NCBI RefSeq assembly: GCF_036884655.1
Contig: NC_088342.1
Span: 38,599,001-38,663,000, forward strand
DNA length: 64,000 nt
From: Musa acuminata AAA Group
Lineage: Eukaryota; Streptophyta; Magnoliopsida; Zingiberales; Musaceae
Reading direction: 5' to 3'
Positions 23,925 through 35,265 of the stretch are shown piece by piece; positions within the stretch are counted from its first letter, which is position 1; each line of letters opens with the position of its first letter. A program made the position numbers and the translations under genes. The notes below the pieces were generated by a model. The model ran no database searches, had not been told where the DNA came from, and was given only the letters and a program-made list of their open reading frames with translations.

Positions 23925-24819
23925 ATCGCAGACAAGAAGAAACACAAGAATTACGCTCTTCGACAGAAATCTCAATCTGTAAAGCTTGAGCAATAAAGTC
24001 TCCAAATTCATACAGGTGTGCGGGCCGTATACATTTTTCTCAGTGATATATGTAGGACTGATGATATAGGGAATTATTTGTCAGCTGTTCATCCTTGTAT
24101 ATCTTGTGCAGAGTGTCACGCCAAGTGTAGACCAAAAACTGTACTAGTTTGAGCCTTGCCTTTTCACTTTATTCTGCTATATATTTGCTTTCAAGTTTTT
24201 GCCTCAAATTAACGCAGTCATGAAATGAAGCCAGCAGCTCTCAGAGATGCAAGTCAACATGGACGTCCACGAAAGCTTCCGCATACTGCATATGCCCCTG
24301 AAGACACGATTTTTTGCTGTCAATTCTTTGATTATTCATATGATAGCTACCACACCTTTTATATTCCGGAGAAGGTGATGAAACTGATGTGAGTAAGAAA
24401 GCAAATCATCCAAAACAACAATAAGGATATCAACACAGTTAAATCCGACCCGAGGAAGGAGATGATCTTGACCGAAGGCATGTCACCCAGCCATCTTTAC
24501 CTCGCGGCACCATCTCGAAAGGTCAGCAAAACCGAAGATCTGCGAATCGAGGGATGCCATGAAACACATGTGGTGGTGCTGTGTGATGGCACGGAGAATT
24601 TGGTAGGGATGGTGACTTGGACTCATCGTCGAGGGTTGAAAACCTCGAATATTGCTCGACCTTTTCCTATGTTGGTAGGGGGCCATCATCTGGCACTTAT
24701 CTGTGAGTGGGACTTAGCTTTAGCGCGACTCATCCCCAATGCTGATCACTTCGTTGTAGGGATGGGAAAAAGCATGGATACCTTTCTTTTTCTCTCTCAC
24801 TTTTTTTGTCATGTATGCA

Positions 24820-24824
<5 letters not shown>

Positions 24825-24867
<43 letters not shown>
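24825..24867. repeat. (CT)n microsatellite
   Basis: An uninterrupted CT repeat of about 43 bases. Confidence 0.95.
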
Positions 24868-24868
<1 letters not shown>

Positions 24869-25484
24869 GTCACATGAGGAAGAGACTGAATATAAGAAAG
24901 AGGAATGATTGATCTACTATTCCTTTCCTTTCCTTTTCTTAGGACCAGAATCCCATCGTCAATCCCTTACTTGGTACCATGATGTGGATAGTAGAGCACG
25001 TATAATAAGGTTCCCCTGTCGTATCTCACTTTTGAGTATAATGCTACATGGAGGAGAAGAAACCTGTGCATCGATTCCGATCATTAGCAGACAAAAGGAT
25101 TCAATAATGGCGTTAGCCGTTCACATACGACACTCACGTAAGAATGACTGGTCACTGGCGCAAACACAGCATGAATGTGTGAGGATGAGGATGACTCACC
25201 GTCGAGCGAGCAGACAATTCCTGTAGCATGGATGGCAATGTCCCACGTCTATCTTTTCATCTCCTTATCCGCTACAGATTCGTGTGGGCTCGCTGGAAAC
25301 CCATTCGGTGCACTAGTTTGACGCTTCTGCACACTTCCATCAGTCTTGTTGAGCTGTCACAGGAGCTGCTGCTGACGGAAAAATGGAGGGATGGACGGAG
25401 CGGAGGAGCGGCTTGAGTGTCTACCATTTCCATCACATACTTCGAATGCTTCCTGCGTTCCGTAAATGCGCCGTCTTCTTCCCG

Positions 25485-25500
25485 GGCCCCACGTGGGGCC
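25485..25500. promoter_or_regulatory. Perfect palindrome with G-box core
   Basis: GGCCCCACGTGGGGCC is a perfect 16-bp inverted repeat centred on CACGTG. Each half also contains GGCCCCAC, which fits the class I TCP consensus GGNCCCAC. It is 1.6 kb from the nearest modelled gene, so any regulatory role is inference. Confidence 0.45.
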
Positions 25501-26099
25501 TCCTTGCTTTAACAAATCAGCGACAGTTAGTGATGCTCTTGCATAGATTTAGGGTTGTGACGTAGGCGGCCCAAGAACAGGCCCACACGAGCTTACTTGT
25601 ACGTGGCGGCGGGTCGTTGGTTTGATCCGTAGCCCGATTTGGGCCATTGGGCTTGACCTGACTTGGGTTGTAATTACGGTGTAGTCCGATTTGATGTCCG
25701 ATTCCGATTGCGAATCCAACAAACGATCGAACACGTAGCGTGCATGAAAAATGATTACTATCTCCAATTTCTTCCGTGTGTTTCGGGATTATGTTTGATT
25801 ACCATTCGAAATCTAAATTGATTCATTATCATATGATCGCTATTAACAATCATATTTTTACTATGGACATTCTCCTTACTTCACATAATCATCTAATAAA
25901 ATAATTAAATAATAATAATTTTTACTAAGTACAACTCTTTAATTACCCTGTTTTCATATAATCCATTTCATCAGTCGGTCGGTCAATTAACATTTAGTAA
26001 AATCTTCTCTAGCGATTAGGAGTAAAAAAAGAAGAATAATAGAGGGGGAAAAGGGAAGAAAAAGGAGGTAGGGAAGGAGTTAAAAAAAAATGGAATTAA

Positions 26100-26870
26100 G
26101 TGATAAATTAAGGATATTTATACCCATTTATATTTATATAGGGTGTATTAGGAATATTAAAAGTTCTAAAAAGAAGTTTACTATTTAGAGCCCTTTTTAT
26201 TATTTATAATATCTAAAAATATAATATAATAATATTTTATTATTATTTATAACTCCTCTAATTTTATTTTTTTCCCTTTTTTTCTCTTCCCCGTAGCCTT
26301 TATGATCATCGTTTATGCACCTTGTCACTACCACTGCTCCCTAGTTGTTGATCATGACTCTCAACTTATACTCCTTTTCACCCTCAATGATATCAACAAT
26401 CCCAGATTCGAATGGTGCAATTGACATATTCAGAACCATAGAAAACGATTATCATAGGAGGAGAGGTCAAAGATACCATTCTCATGTTTGGATAACTCGA
26501 TAAAGAGGGAGAAGTCAATAGTAAACCACACGAGGGAGTCTTATTATCGAAGGAAGAGATAAGGAGGGGATCGTAGAAGGAGAAGTTGATGGTAGAAATG
26601 ATATGATTGCACGAAGTCTTATTATCGAAAGAAGAGATAAAGGAGGGAACAATAGAAGGAGAACTTGACGGTGGAAATGAAAAAAAGAGAAAAAGAGAGT
26701 ATTTTAGTTCATTTGAAATAAATAATTTAAAAATATTTAAAAATAAAGATTATAAATAGTAAGAGTTATAAATAGGAAACTCCACTTTCTAAAGTGGGAG
26801 CATAAATATGAAAGAGAATTTTCCCAATATAAACCTTCTCTCCTAATCCGTTTCATTCAATATCAAACGT
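26100..26870. repeat. AT-rich element with inverted ends and a 78-bp internal duplication
   Basis: At 26,538 and 26,616 the same block (GTCTTATTATCGAA, then GGAGGG..., then ...AGAAGGAGAA) occurs twice with a 78-bp period. Sequences near 26,180-26,260 (TTATTATTTATAA) and 26,700-26,790 (TTATAAATAGTAAGAGTTATA) are partly inverted copies. This suggests a small, old inverted-repeat transposon, but no clean termini or target-site duplication were found. Confidence 0.3.
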
Positions 26871-27080
26871 GAGACGTGCGGTTTCTTATGTACGTTTCTT
26901 ATGTACGTACGTCAATATTCTCAACGCCGCCAAATCAATCGTCGACTCTAAAGACAGATCAATCTCACCATATCCGCCACTGCGACGTCGCTCCTAAGCG
27001 TGGAGTCTGAAGGCGACGACGGCTGTGCAGAGTTGGAGGAGAAGACAGAGGTGGCGAAAACCGACATATCGCACCGTTCC

Positions 27081-27524
27081 ATGGAGTCTGAAGGCGGAGA
27101 CGACGATAAGAGAGACGTGGCGAAGCAAGAGAAGAATGCAAAGAGTAGCCAGGCGGCGGAGTGCCGGGTCCTGGTTCTGCAGCCGGGCAGGTCTAGGCCG
27201 ATCAGCTTGAACTTGGATGAGTTGAGGGCGTGTCACGAACTCATGCTCGAGTTGCCGTTCGAGGATCTGACGGTGGCGCTTCCACCAGGGTTCTCCGACA
27301 TGCAGGTGAACACTGTGGCCGGCGACTCCCCCCTCGTCGACTGGAAGATCAACCACCCAGGTATGAACCCTACTCGCCTGGATCATCGAAGAACACAATT
27401 GATCTGATAGTAACCGTGTGCACAACGTGGAACAGAGGAAGACCCCGAGAAGATGAAGGAAAGGATCAAAGTATGGGTTCAAGCGGTGGCGCTCTCCTAC
27501 GCCTGCCATCATCGCAGCAAATAG
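27081..27524 (+). CDS. Uncharacterised protein, two exons
   Basis: Exons 27081-27360 and 27436-27524 join in frame (GT-AG) to 122 residues. I do not recognise the family. The N-terminal third is acidic and Lys-rich (MESEGGDDDKRDVAKQEK). A folded-looking core follows, with CRVLVLQPG, LDELRACHELMLELPFEDLT and VDWKINHPEEDPEKMKERI, ending YACHHRSK. No signal peptide or membrane segment is seen. The 81 bases before the chosen ATG (27000-27080) are an imperfect duplicate of the start region, in the same frame, but the equivalent of the start codon is GTG; the start at 27081 is therefore preferred. The gene converges on the pectin acetylesterase gene, 306 bp stop to stop. The reality of the gene rests on the clean splice and the protein-like composition. 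Confidence 0.6.
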
Positions 27525-27830
27525 CTTCTTCTCTTGCACGCGTGAGCAAGTAAGATGTCTTCTTCTCAAGATAACAAGTCTGCAGGAAACAATGATTGTA
27601 GATCTTAACAATAGCGATCGTTTAAATCAATGTAATTATTCTCCGGAGGAATGCATGCAAAATTTGACAGGGAAATTGGTGTGTGTTCTAAGCTCCAAAT
27701 CTAACGCATATTTATATCACTTGATGGTGTAGTCCTTGTTATTCTTCTTCTTCTTCTTCTTCTATGCCGGCTGGCGATGACATTGTGTGAGAATTGGTGG
27801 ATGAATAGGAAATGAAATAGAAGAAATAAT

Positions 27831-30800
27831 TCATTGTCTTCCCCTGAAGACGATGTGATGGCAGGTGTTATCGCAGGGGTATGCGCAGTCTACTGCATTT
27901 ACTTTGCTCCGATCGAAGAACCAGTCGCCAACATCCGTTGCTATTCTCTGCATTGCCAACACTCCCGCTGTTTTAGATTCTCATAAATGTACACTAAAAA
28001 AAAACAGAGAGTTTACTGACTTTGATTACAGAGAGAAAGCAGAAGAGAATGGCAAACTAGTAAAGATTAACTGGAAGCACATACCAAAATAATTAGTCCA
28101 GGGAAACATATTGTACCATCCTGATCCCACAGGAACAAGAAGTTGTGTCCCATATTCCCCAGTCAAACATGCTTTTCCAGATTTTGTTCTTGTGGCAAGA
28201 AGACAAAAATTCTTTTTTTCTTCTTTTTGTACCCTAAACAATATAATCCGATTGGTTTTGGCTCTTAGCTTCCGAACATGTTTCATTTGTTTCTTGACTG
28301 TTTGAGTTAGATGGACTGTTAAGATAGGAAGAATTTTTGAAGCCATCTACATGAACAAGTGAAATTTTGAAGACATGTATATACAAAGATAAAATCCAAA
28401 TGAGAATTTTATATGGAACACATCTTAGTATCTAAAGCAATCGATTGATTGAAAAGAAAAAAGAAAGATTGGTGAAGATTACGGGTTGTGGAGTAAAACC
28501 TTGAGCAATTTTTGGGAAGAGTCTGATTAAATATGTTTAACATAGGAGGCTAAGATTCATGACTTTAGCTGTCACCAAACTTTTATTGCATAGTGGACCA
28601 GCTACAGGAGATGAATCAGATGAAAAAAAGAAATGCTAGCTTTAGTTCATCTGTCTTAACAGTTGGTCTTACTGGGAAAGTGAAAAGGCTTCAGGCCTTT
28701 GTTGTTATTCATCTAATATTTTCTTCGGTATGTCATCTTATTGAGCATGAATCTATATCCATGAGGTGGCATATCTTGTCAAACAATATGTAATATACAT
28801 AACTGGAGTTATTAGTAACTTTCTCAAATATATTTGCATGTGAGTTACTTGCACTGAACAAGAGCAGTTTGATGAACCATACCTTATACCCGAGTTGTGG
28901 AGAATTATTCGCGTACCATGTGTCCTGCCTCTCACTTTGACAATGAGCAAAACATGAATTTATAAACAGCCCACTTTTCCTGGACATGGAGAAGCCTCTG
29001 ATGGCACTAAGCATTTGGTTTCTAAACCCTGCATGTTTGGAAGATCCATATGAATGAATTATAATTTGCTGAATCTCATGCATCTGCTATCAAGAGAAAG
29101 TAAGAAGACAGTAAGGAAAACCTAGCAAAAACTGGAGTTGATATCCATCGCAATTTGCATGGTTCATTTTGCATCCTCCCCAGGAATCGTGAGGATCAGC
29201 TGTTTTGGGAGCTAAGCTTTGTTGCAACTGAAAATCCAGTAAACAGCATTTGTCACAAACAAAACTGGTAGCTTGATGCACTAAAAAGCTCACTATGTGG
29301 AGATTGGCATAGATCTATGAACACAATCCAAGGTTTTTCATGTTCAAAAACTTAAACATCCTCAAGATGTAGTATATACCTGCCATACATCATATGCTGT
29401 GTTAACCAAAAAAAGTGGAGTCCGGATATTATCAATCACATTCTGTGGGAAGAAGCACTGCAGAGGAAGGTCAAGAAAGCTTGAGCATAGGAAATTGGTA
29501 CCCATTATCTTTGTCATATACCTCTGTGTCACAAGAAACATTACCGATGTCGCATCCATGCGGGAAGTACATGTCCTTGGCAAGTTCCTCCAGGCACCCT
29601 TGAATTGACAGATTCTTATGATAAGAATGGTAACATATCCATGATTAAAACAAGCAAAAAATTACAAGGGAAACAATCATCTTTTAAGTGCAATCCTCAT
29701 GCATCATAGTTGCACCAATAAATTTAAATAGCTAGATTTATTTAACATGAGATGGTCCCAGAAATGCAGAGGAAGTGATCATTTACCTGCAAGCTTACTA
29801 CACCTCCGAAGAAGGATCTCATGGTGTGACCACCAGCTACATCAACACTACATTGTTTACATAAATCATATGTAAATACACTATGATGATTTAGCAAAAA
29901 ATTATGTTTACAAAAGAAATATCAAGCTTATTCAGATATAGTAAATATCATTATTAAGTTGACAAACATTGAGTCTTACACATCAAGAAACATGCCAGCA
30001 TCAGCAAGGCACTTGACTTTTGTGTTTCTTGGAAATAATGCTCGAAATTCATCACAGTGTTGTATGGTCGCCAGACCACCAGCAGAACATCCAGAAAGGA
30101 GAGCCTGGAAATATAGTAAGCATTAAAATTATAAACATGTGCAAAGCTATGTTAGATTAGTGCAAAAGAAACCTGGTTGGCATAATGCATTCCATTTGAC
30201 ATCAGTTCTTCCATAGCAGCCAACCAAATACGCTGCCCTCGAAAATAAAGGCCTGCAGCCTAAAATATCAAATAGACATATTTTAAACACCACAGCAACA
30301 GCCAAAACCTTTACCTAGAGCTTAGCTATAATTTTCATATTTGTTGCAAAATTAGATGCACTTCAAAAACATGACACCAGATCCTGCATAAGATGGGGTC
30401 TACCTTCTTGATCTTAAATAGATTGTTGCATTATGATGTCCCATGATAAAGACAACTAAGAAACTCTATGTACAACAGAGTCAAGGGTAATTTTAGTCCA
30501 TCATATTCTAAATACCAAGAAACTGAACTCCTCAAAAGGAAACGGAGGGGAAAAGGAACTGAGGCCCACCTTGTAAGCATTATTTAGATGTGTAATTTAT
30601 CTTTCTGGTATTTTCTTTTGCTCCCAAAACTTTTGAGCATAATATTATTGTATACACCAAGGTTCGTCGTATCGTACCATACCGACGTTTCGACCCGGGC
30701 TCGGTACGGTACGGTACCGGTGTATCGGGCGGTACATCAGGGCATATCGAGCGGTACACCCTGGTGTACCGAATAATTTTATACTTTTTATACTATAGCA

Positions 30801-33103
30801 GTGTTACAGCAGTAGTGCTACAGTATAATACTGTAGCACTATAGTGGTACCGGGCGATCCGCATACCGGTAACCTATTGGACCGGTACGTACCGCCCGAT
30901 ATGAGCGGTACGCTTCGATATGACAAACCTTGGTATACACACTAAAATCCTTAGGTTACAAATCCATCGGGATGGACATCTGCTCTGGTTCCTATTTACA
31001 TAATGAGAGAATCTACAAACTGATAATGCATGTATCCTATGCCTGAGTTAACAATTGTAGCCATGATGACTCAAGGCAATCAGATCACTATTTTTTTTGT
31101 CAATAACCTAGTGGAAAAGGCATTAAACCAACCTTGTTATATCCTTCACCTAGAAATGATGCACCATCACAATAACGAATCTTGACTCTGTTCCAGTTAT
31201 AGAAATCTGCAAGAGGTGGAATTTTATATGTTGAGTAAATTATGGAACATGCTCGTTCTGTAAAGACGAATATACCAAAATGCTAAACTGTCTATTTATG
31301 AAAATATAAGTGCTGGTTTGAGGAAAACCAGGATTTTCATCAGGTTTGTCACTGAGTATTCCAGTAAATTGTAACTGCTTCTCCATGAAGTAGGATGAAC
31401 CATGGTGACTTCTCTTTCGGTAAACACATGATTTGATGTCATTGCACCAGCCTCCTCCCTGAGTTGTATCAAGTTTGAATCACATCAGTAACAATATTGG
31501 ACAGAAGTGTGATGTTGCATAGACCACAATTAATATGTTAAGTTCTGAATTATTTTATGTATCAATAATTCCCAATAATATGTTACAAGACCAGATTTTC
31601 TGGAGCAAATTCAGAATTAATAATTTCCAATTTGTAGATTTGGCTAATCACCTCTAAATTGACAACCCAACTATTCGCTCCAGATCCATAGCCACGATGC
31701 AAGTGGTAACCGGGTAAGCTCCCATCCAAACATACTGGATTCATGAAGATCAAAATGACTAATCAGTTTCCCTTCAAATAACTTGATGGTATTAATAGAT
31801 CTCATTAAAAAATGCATAGATGTTTAAAGCAATTCATATGTTTTTGGATTGTTCTCTTAACCAAAACCATAAAAAAGGATATTGTTGTAGGATGATAATG
31901 GCTGTTTTGGTCGATAAGTTTATTTAACAAAAACTTAAGAACTAAGTAATAAATAAGTGGAGAAAAAAAATGCCTTCCATTTACAAGGTGACAAGGGGAT
32001 TCAGAGTTGCAAAAATATTGTGAAACTAAAATTGATGAGTCAAGTTATGACTCTCTAAGAGAGATGATTCAACAAAACTTAAGATAACAAATGGGTATTC
32101 TCAGTACTCTGCCAGGAGTATCAGCTGCCAAGACTATGTATTTGTTAAGGTAAGAAGAGTTACTTATGGTCCTCATTCAACTGGAAAAGGCATGTTATAA
32201 AGTTACTTTAGATGCAAGATGATCGACATAAATCAGATGAGTTTCTTCATATAATTATGAGTTTGATCCATTATGATGAACCAATTCCTAATGTCAGAAT
32301 AATGGAAGGACAAACAACATAGTAGAAACAGGGATGCTGCAATAAATGACCGGTATTATGAGAAATTACAGTTTTTAATGGATGACAAACATAATGATCC
32401 CCAGAACATTAAGGGCATTCAAATGGATCCACAAATATGGATCTCTTGGATACAAACTAAAAGTTTTCTTGCTGCACATCACCATTCACCAGGCTCTCTT
32501 TTTATTTAGATCTGAAAAGAGAAATCATGTTATTGAAAGTTTCCAAATAGATGGAAGATTCTTCCTCCAGTAATCTCACCCCGCTATCTTTCATTTAGGA
32601 AAGCATAAAAAAGAAAAAGAGGGACAAAAAGATATGCAAAGCTGTAATGTGCAATCATTATATTGACTCATAAAAGAAAATGAAATGAGTTGCAGAGGAA
32701 AGCAGACATAACCAAAATGGCTTTTTTGGAGATTCAACATGGACAGTAAGTCCAATCAAACAAACAACAAACAATGATGAAGGAGATGGGTGATCATCCC
32801 ATAAACAATACCACAGATTGCACCGCACTGGTTTCCAGCTCTGAGATGAGAAGATAACCGCAGAAACCCAAACAGTGTGCAGAGATCAGACAATGCAAGA
32901 AACAGGAGGAGGAATGCGGAGAGGAGATGGGTATTACCAGCACCCTTAGCTGCCGCAGATTGGATGAGGGTCAGACCCACAAGCAGAGGGGGACTGCCGC
33001 CCCCAGCCCCATAGTAGGCAGCCTCCAACTCGGTCGCATTCCAGTACTCGTTCCCATGAGCCCATCTTGCCAGGAAAAACCCAGCAAACCAGAAAACCCT
33101 CAT
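27831..33103 (-). CDS. PAE: Pectin acetylesterase (Notum-like carboxylesterase family)
   Basis: Twelve exons, minus strand: 33103-32938, 31734-31652, 31458-31329, 31206-31133, 30259-30173, 30104-29980, 29847-29787, 29598-29545, 29457-29380, 29227-29122, 29028-28883, 27947-27831. The frame holds throughout, giving 408 residues. The enzyme removes acetyl groups from pectin in the cell wall. Family marks in order: [34 protein letters not shown], the nucleophile in GCSAGG (Ser187), [15 protein letters not shown] (Asp283), [15 protein letters not shown] (His350), and VGDWFFDR before [11 protein letters not shown]. These give a complete Ser-Asp-His triad as in Notum. The N-terminus has a hydrophobic segment and enters the secretory route by inference. 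An in-frame ATG at 33220 would add 39 basic residues and is less likely. Intron 4 contains a MITE (30658-30932) and the last intron is 935 bp. Confidence 0.93.
30658..30932. mobile_element. hAT-type MITE in an intron of the pectin acetylesterase gene
   Basis: A 275-bp element with terminal inverted repeats CAAGGTTCGTCGTATCG and, at the other end, the complement of CAAGGTTTGTCATATCG. It is flanked by a perfect 8-bp target-site duplication, GTATACAC, at 30650-30657 and 30933-30940. Eight-base duplications are the mark of the hAT superfamily. The interior is full of GGTACC/CGGTAC-type palindromes and has a tract of GCAGT/CTACAGTATAATACTGTAG that can fold on itself. It has no coding capacity, so it is non-autonomous. 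A related copy lies at 37263-44099. Confidence 0.82.
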
Positions 33104-35169
33104 AGGCTCCCTCCTCCTCCTCTTCCTCCTGCCCTTTCCTCGCAGAAGAAGAGAGAGGGGAGACAGATTGCCGCAGCAGATCTGGAACAGCAGCACAGTG
33201 AAGTCCCCTGCTGCGGCCAAAAGGCATATATAGAGGAGAAAGTTTCATGTGCAAACAAGAAAGATAGCTGTGGGTTTAATTACCAGCGGAGTAAACCGAG
33301 TGATTCCGCACTGAGACGAGAGCTTAACGACAAGTGCTTTGGTTTAACGAGTTGAGTTGGAGGCTTTTGTTCCTTCTCTGCAGTAAGCAAAAGGAAACTT
33401 CGCTTCCGCTTCTGTGCTGCCAAGCAAATGCAAATGCAAATGCAAGTGCAAATGCTTTCTAGGATTCCTTCCACTCTCGGCTCCTCACCTTTAGCTTCTG
33501 ACTCAGTTTGATTGGGTTCAAAGAGAGAAAGAACTGCGGATTTCTTGCGATTTCATTGAACTGTTTCCATTTACCATTCCGCAAGGATATGAGATCTGCG
33601 GTAAGGACTGACCAAGTCAACCCGACGCACCATGAAAAGCTAAAAAAGCAGCTGCCATGATCTGTGAGATGATGCTCGTTCGAGAGAATCTGTACTCTTC
33701 GAATTTACTAACAACAAGAATCAAAGACGACCACATGACTAGAAATTAGCTGACTGGGTAGTAGGGCAGGAAAAGATGGATTCCAGTGGTGTATCATGAA
33801 ACCAGCGTGAGTAACGTGAACCTCTTTGCAGTCACCAGTCTGTGGTGCATTCAATTCTGCACCGTGAACAGCTCTCTGCAATGCTGCTGCTCTTCTCCTA
33901 ACCATGGTCGGAAGATGGAGCTCTAAAAGGCAAAAGACATTATGTGTTCATCTTTAGCTCCCTCCCATCTCTCGACTCCTCAATCACAGCCATTTGAGAG
34001 GCTGATAGCTACAGGGAACAGCACATAAAGCGACGCCTTTGCCAGGATGAGGAAGCAGATCGATGCTCCCAAGTACAGCGATGATGGAGGCCAGAAGGCT
34101 ACAGAGATCACATCATATGGGTTGGCTGCACCCACTGACAGTGATGTGGTGTGGATTCACCGATGAGCACGCATGTTTCTGCAGGATCCATGACCTCTTG
34201 TTGGGAGTAAATTATTGTGTGTGTGTGTGTGTGTCTCCCTCTCTTCCAAGAACGATGATCAATGAATAATCTTGAAGGCAGATGCATGCACATGGAAAGA
34301 GGACGACTCTCTCATGTTTGGTTGACTCTTGTCAGGGACAAGAGTCGATTCGGGGTCCATGTTTGTGGCTTGGGCGGACCAAACTGTGGTGGGTCTGGCA
34401 TTCCAAGTCGTCTTTATTCCTAGACACATGGCGTGATTGATGTCGCAGGGCCACATCACGGGGAAGCCAACAGGTGGCACCCTATCTCACGATTCAAGCG
34501 GGGCCAACAACGTATGAGGAATTGGAACGACAAAAGGTAGGTCACAAACTATTTAGTCATTCATGAACAAGTAAATTGAATTCATATTATAAGATGGGAT
34601 TCAAATAACATTTCAATTTGTATGAGATAGGTTTTAAATCAATGATTTATACCCTTTACCAATCGTGCCAGTTTCGTTGATTACAATATTATATCTATAG
34701 GTAATTTTTCGGGAAAAAAACCATAAGTTTTATTTTTTTTTCGAATAGTACCCTAATTTTCCAGATGTCTAATAATCTAAATACATGGATATTAATATAT
34801 TATACACGTATAATCTCTTTTAGTAAACGCATTTTTACTTATCTACTCTTACAATTTTGGAATAATCTATTCGCCCTACAAACATTAGATAGCATATATT
34901 TTTGTTCAAAAATTAAGAGTCTTCATATATCCAAGATACTGGAATTAATCACTTTTCCTCATTAACAACACTAATTAATTAAGTTAAAAATATAAATTTA
35001 AAATACCTAAAGTTAAACAAAAAGAATATGCTAAACTAAAATTTAGAGAGACGACTACAAAATTATTTAATTTGGAAGGATATATGAAAATGATAATAAG
35101 AAAAAAAATATAAAGAGAGAAATTTTTTTTGTAAACTGCAATTTTGCATTAAAATCTGAGAAACATAAT

Positions 35170-35224
<55 letters not shown>

Positions 35225-35265
35225 GCTATAAAGAGAGAAATGAAAAGGGCAGAGCAAAAGAAGGG
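33104..35265. other. Region between the divergent pectin acetylesterase and SRPBCC genes
   Basis: Shared upstream region of two divergent genes, about 2.2 kb. It holds a hexamer tandem repeat (GCAAAT) at about 33,423-33,452, a (GT)n run near 34,215-34,233, and AT-rich DNA from 34,550. Open frames are short. The ACAAGAGTCG block near 34,330 shows nothing further. A TATA-like CTATAAAG is at 35226-35233, 33 bp before the next ATG. Confidence 0.4.
35168..35222. repeat. (TAA)n microsatellite
   Basis: About 18 trinucleotide units of AAT/ATA/TAA, ending 43 bp before the start codon of the SRPBCC gene, so in its promoter or leader. The tyrosine- or isoleucine-rich minus frames across it are repeat translation. 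Confidence 0.95.

Larger units (their letters stand above)
23925..27080. other. 3' flank of MYB and long AT-rich intergenic region
   Basis: Begins with the MYB 3' UTR. Open frames up to 135 codons (24462-24869, ending inside a CT microsatellite) look spurious. A perfect 16-bp palindrome lies at 25485-25500 and repeats occur at 26,100-26,870 (both listed separately). CTTATGTACGTTT occurs as a short tandem duplication near 26,885. No gene is supported. Confidence 0.4.

Noticed and set aside
28026..28346. 106-codon minus-strand frame that looked like the end of the pectin acetylesterase
   Set aside because: It lacks the conserved GDW...DCxYPC tail. The true last exon was found at 27831-27947, so this frame lies in the intron.
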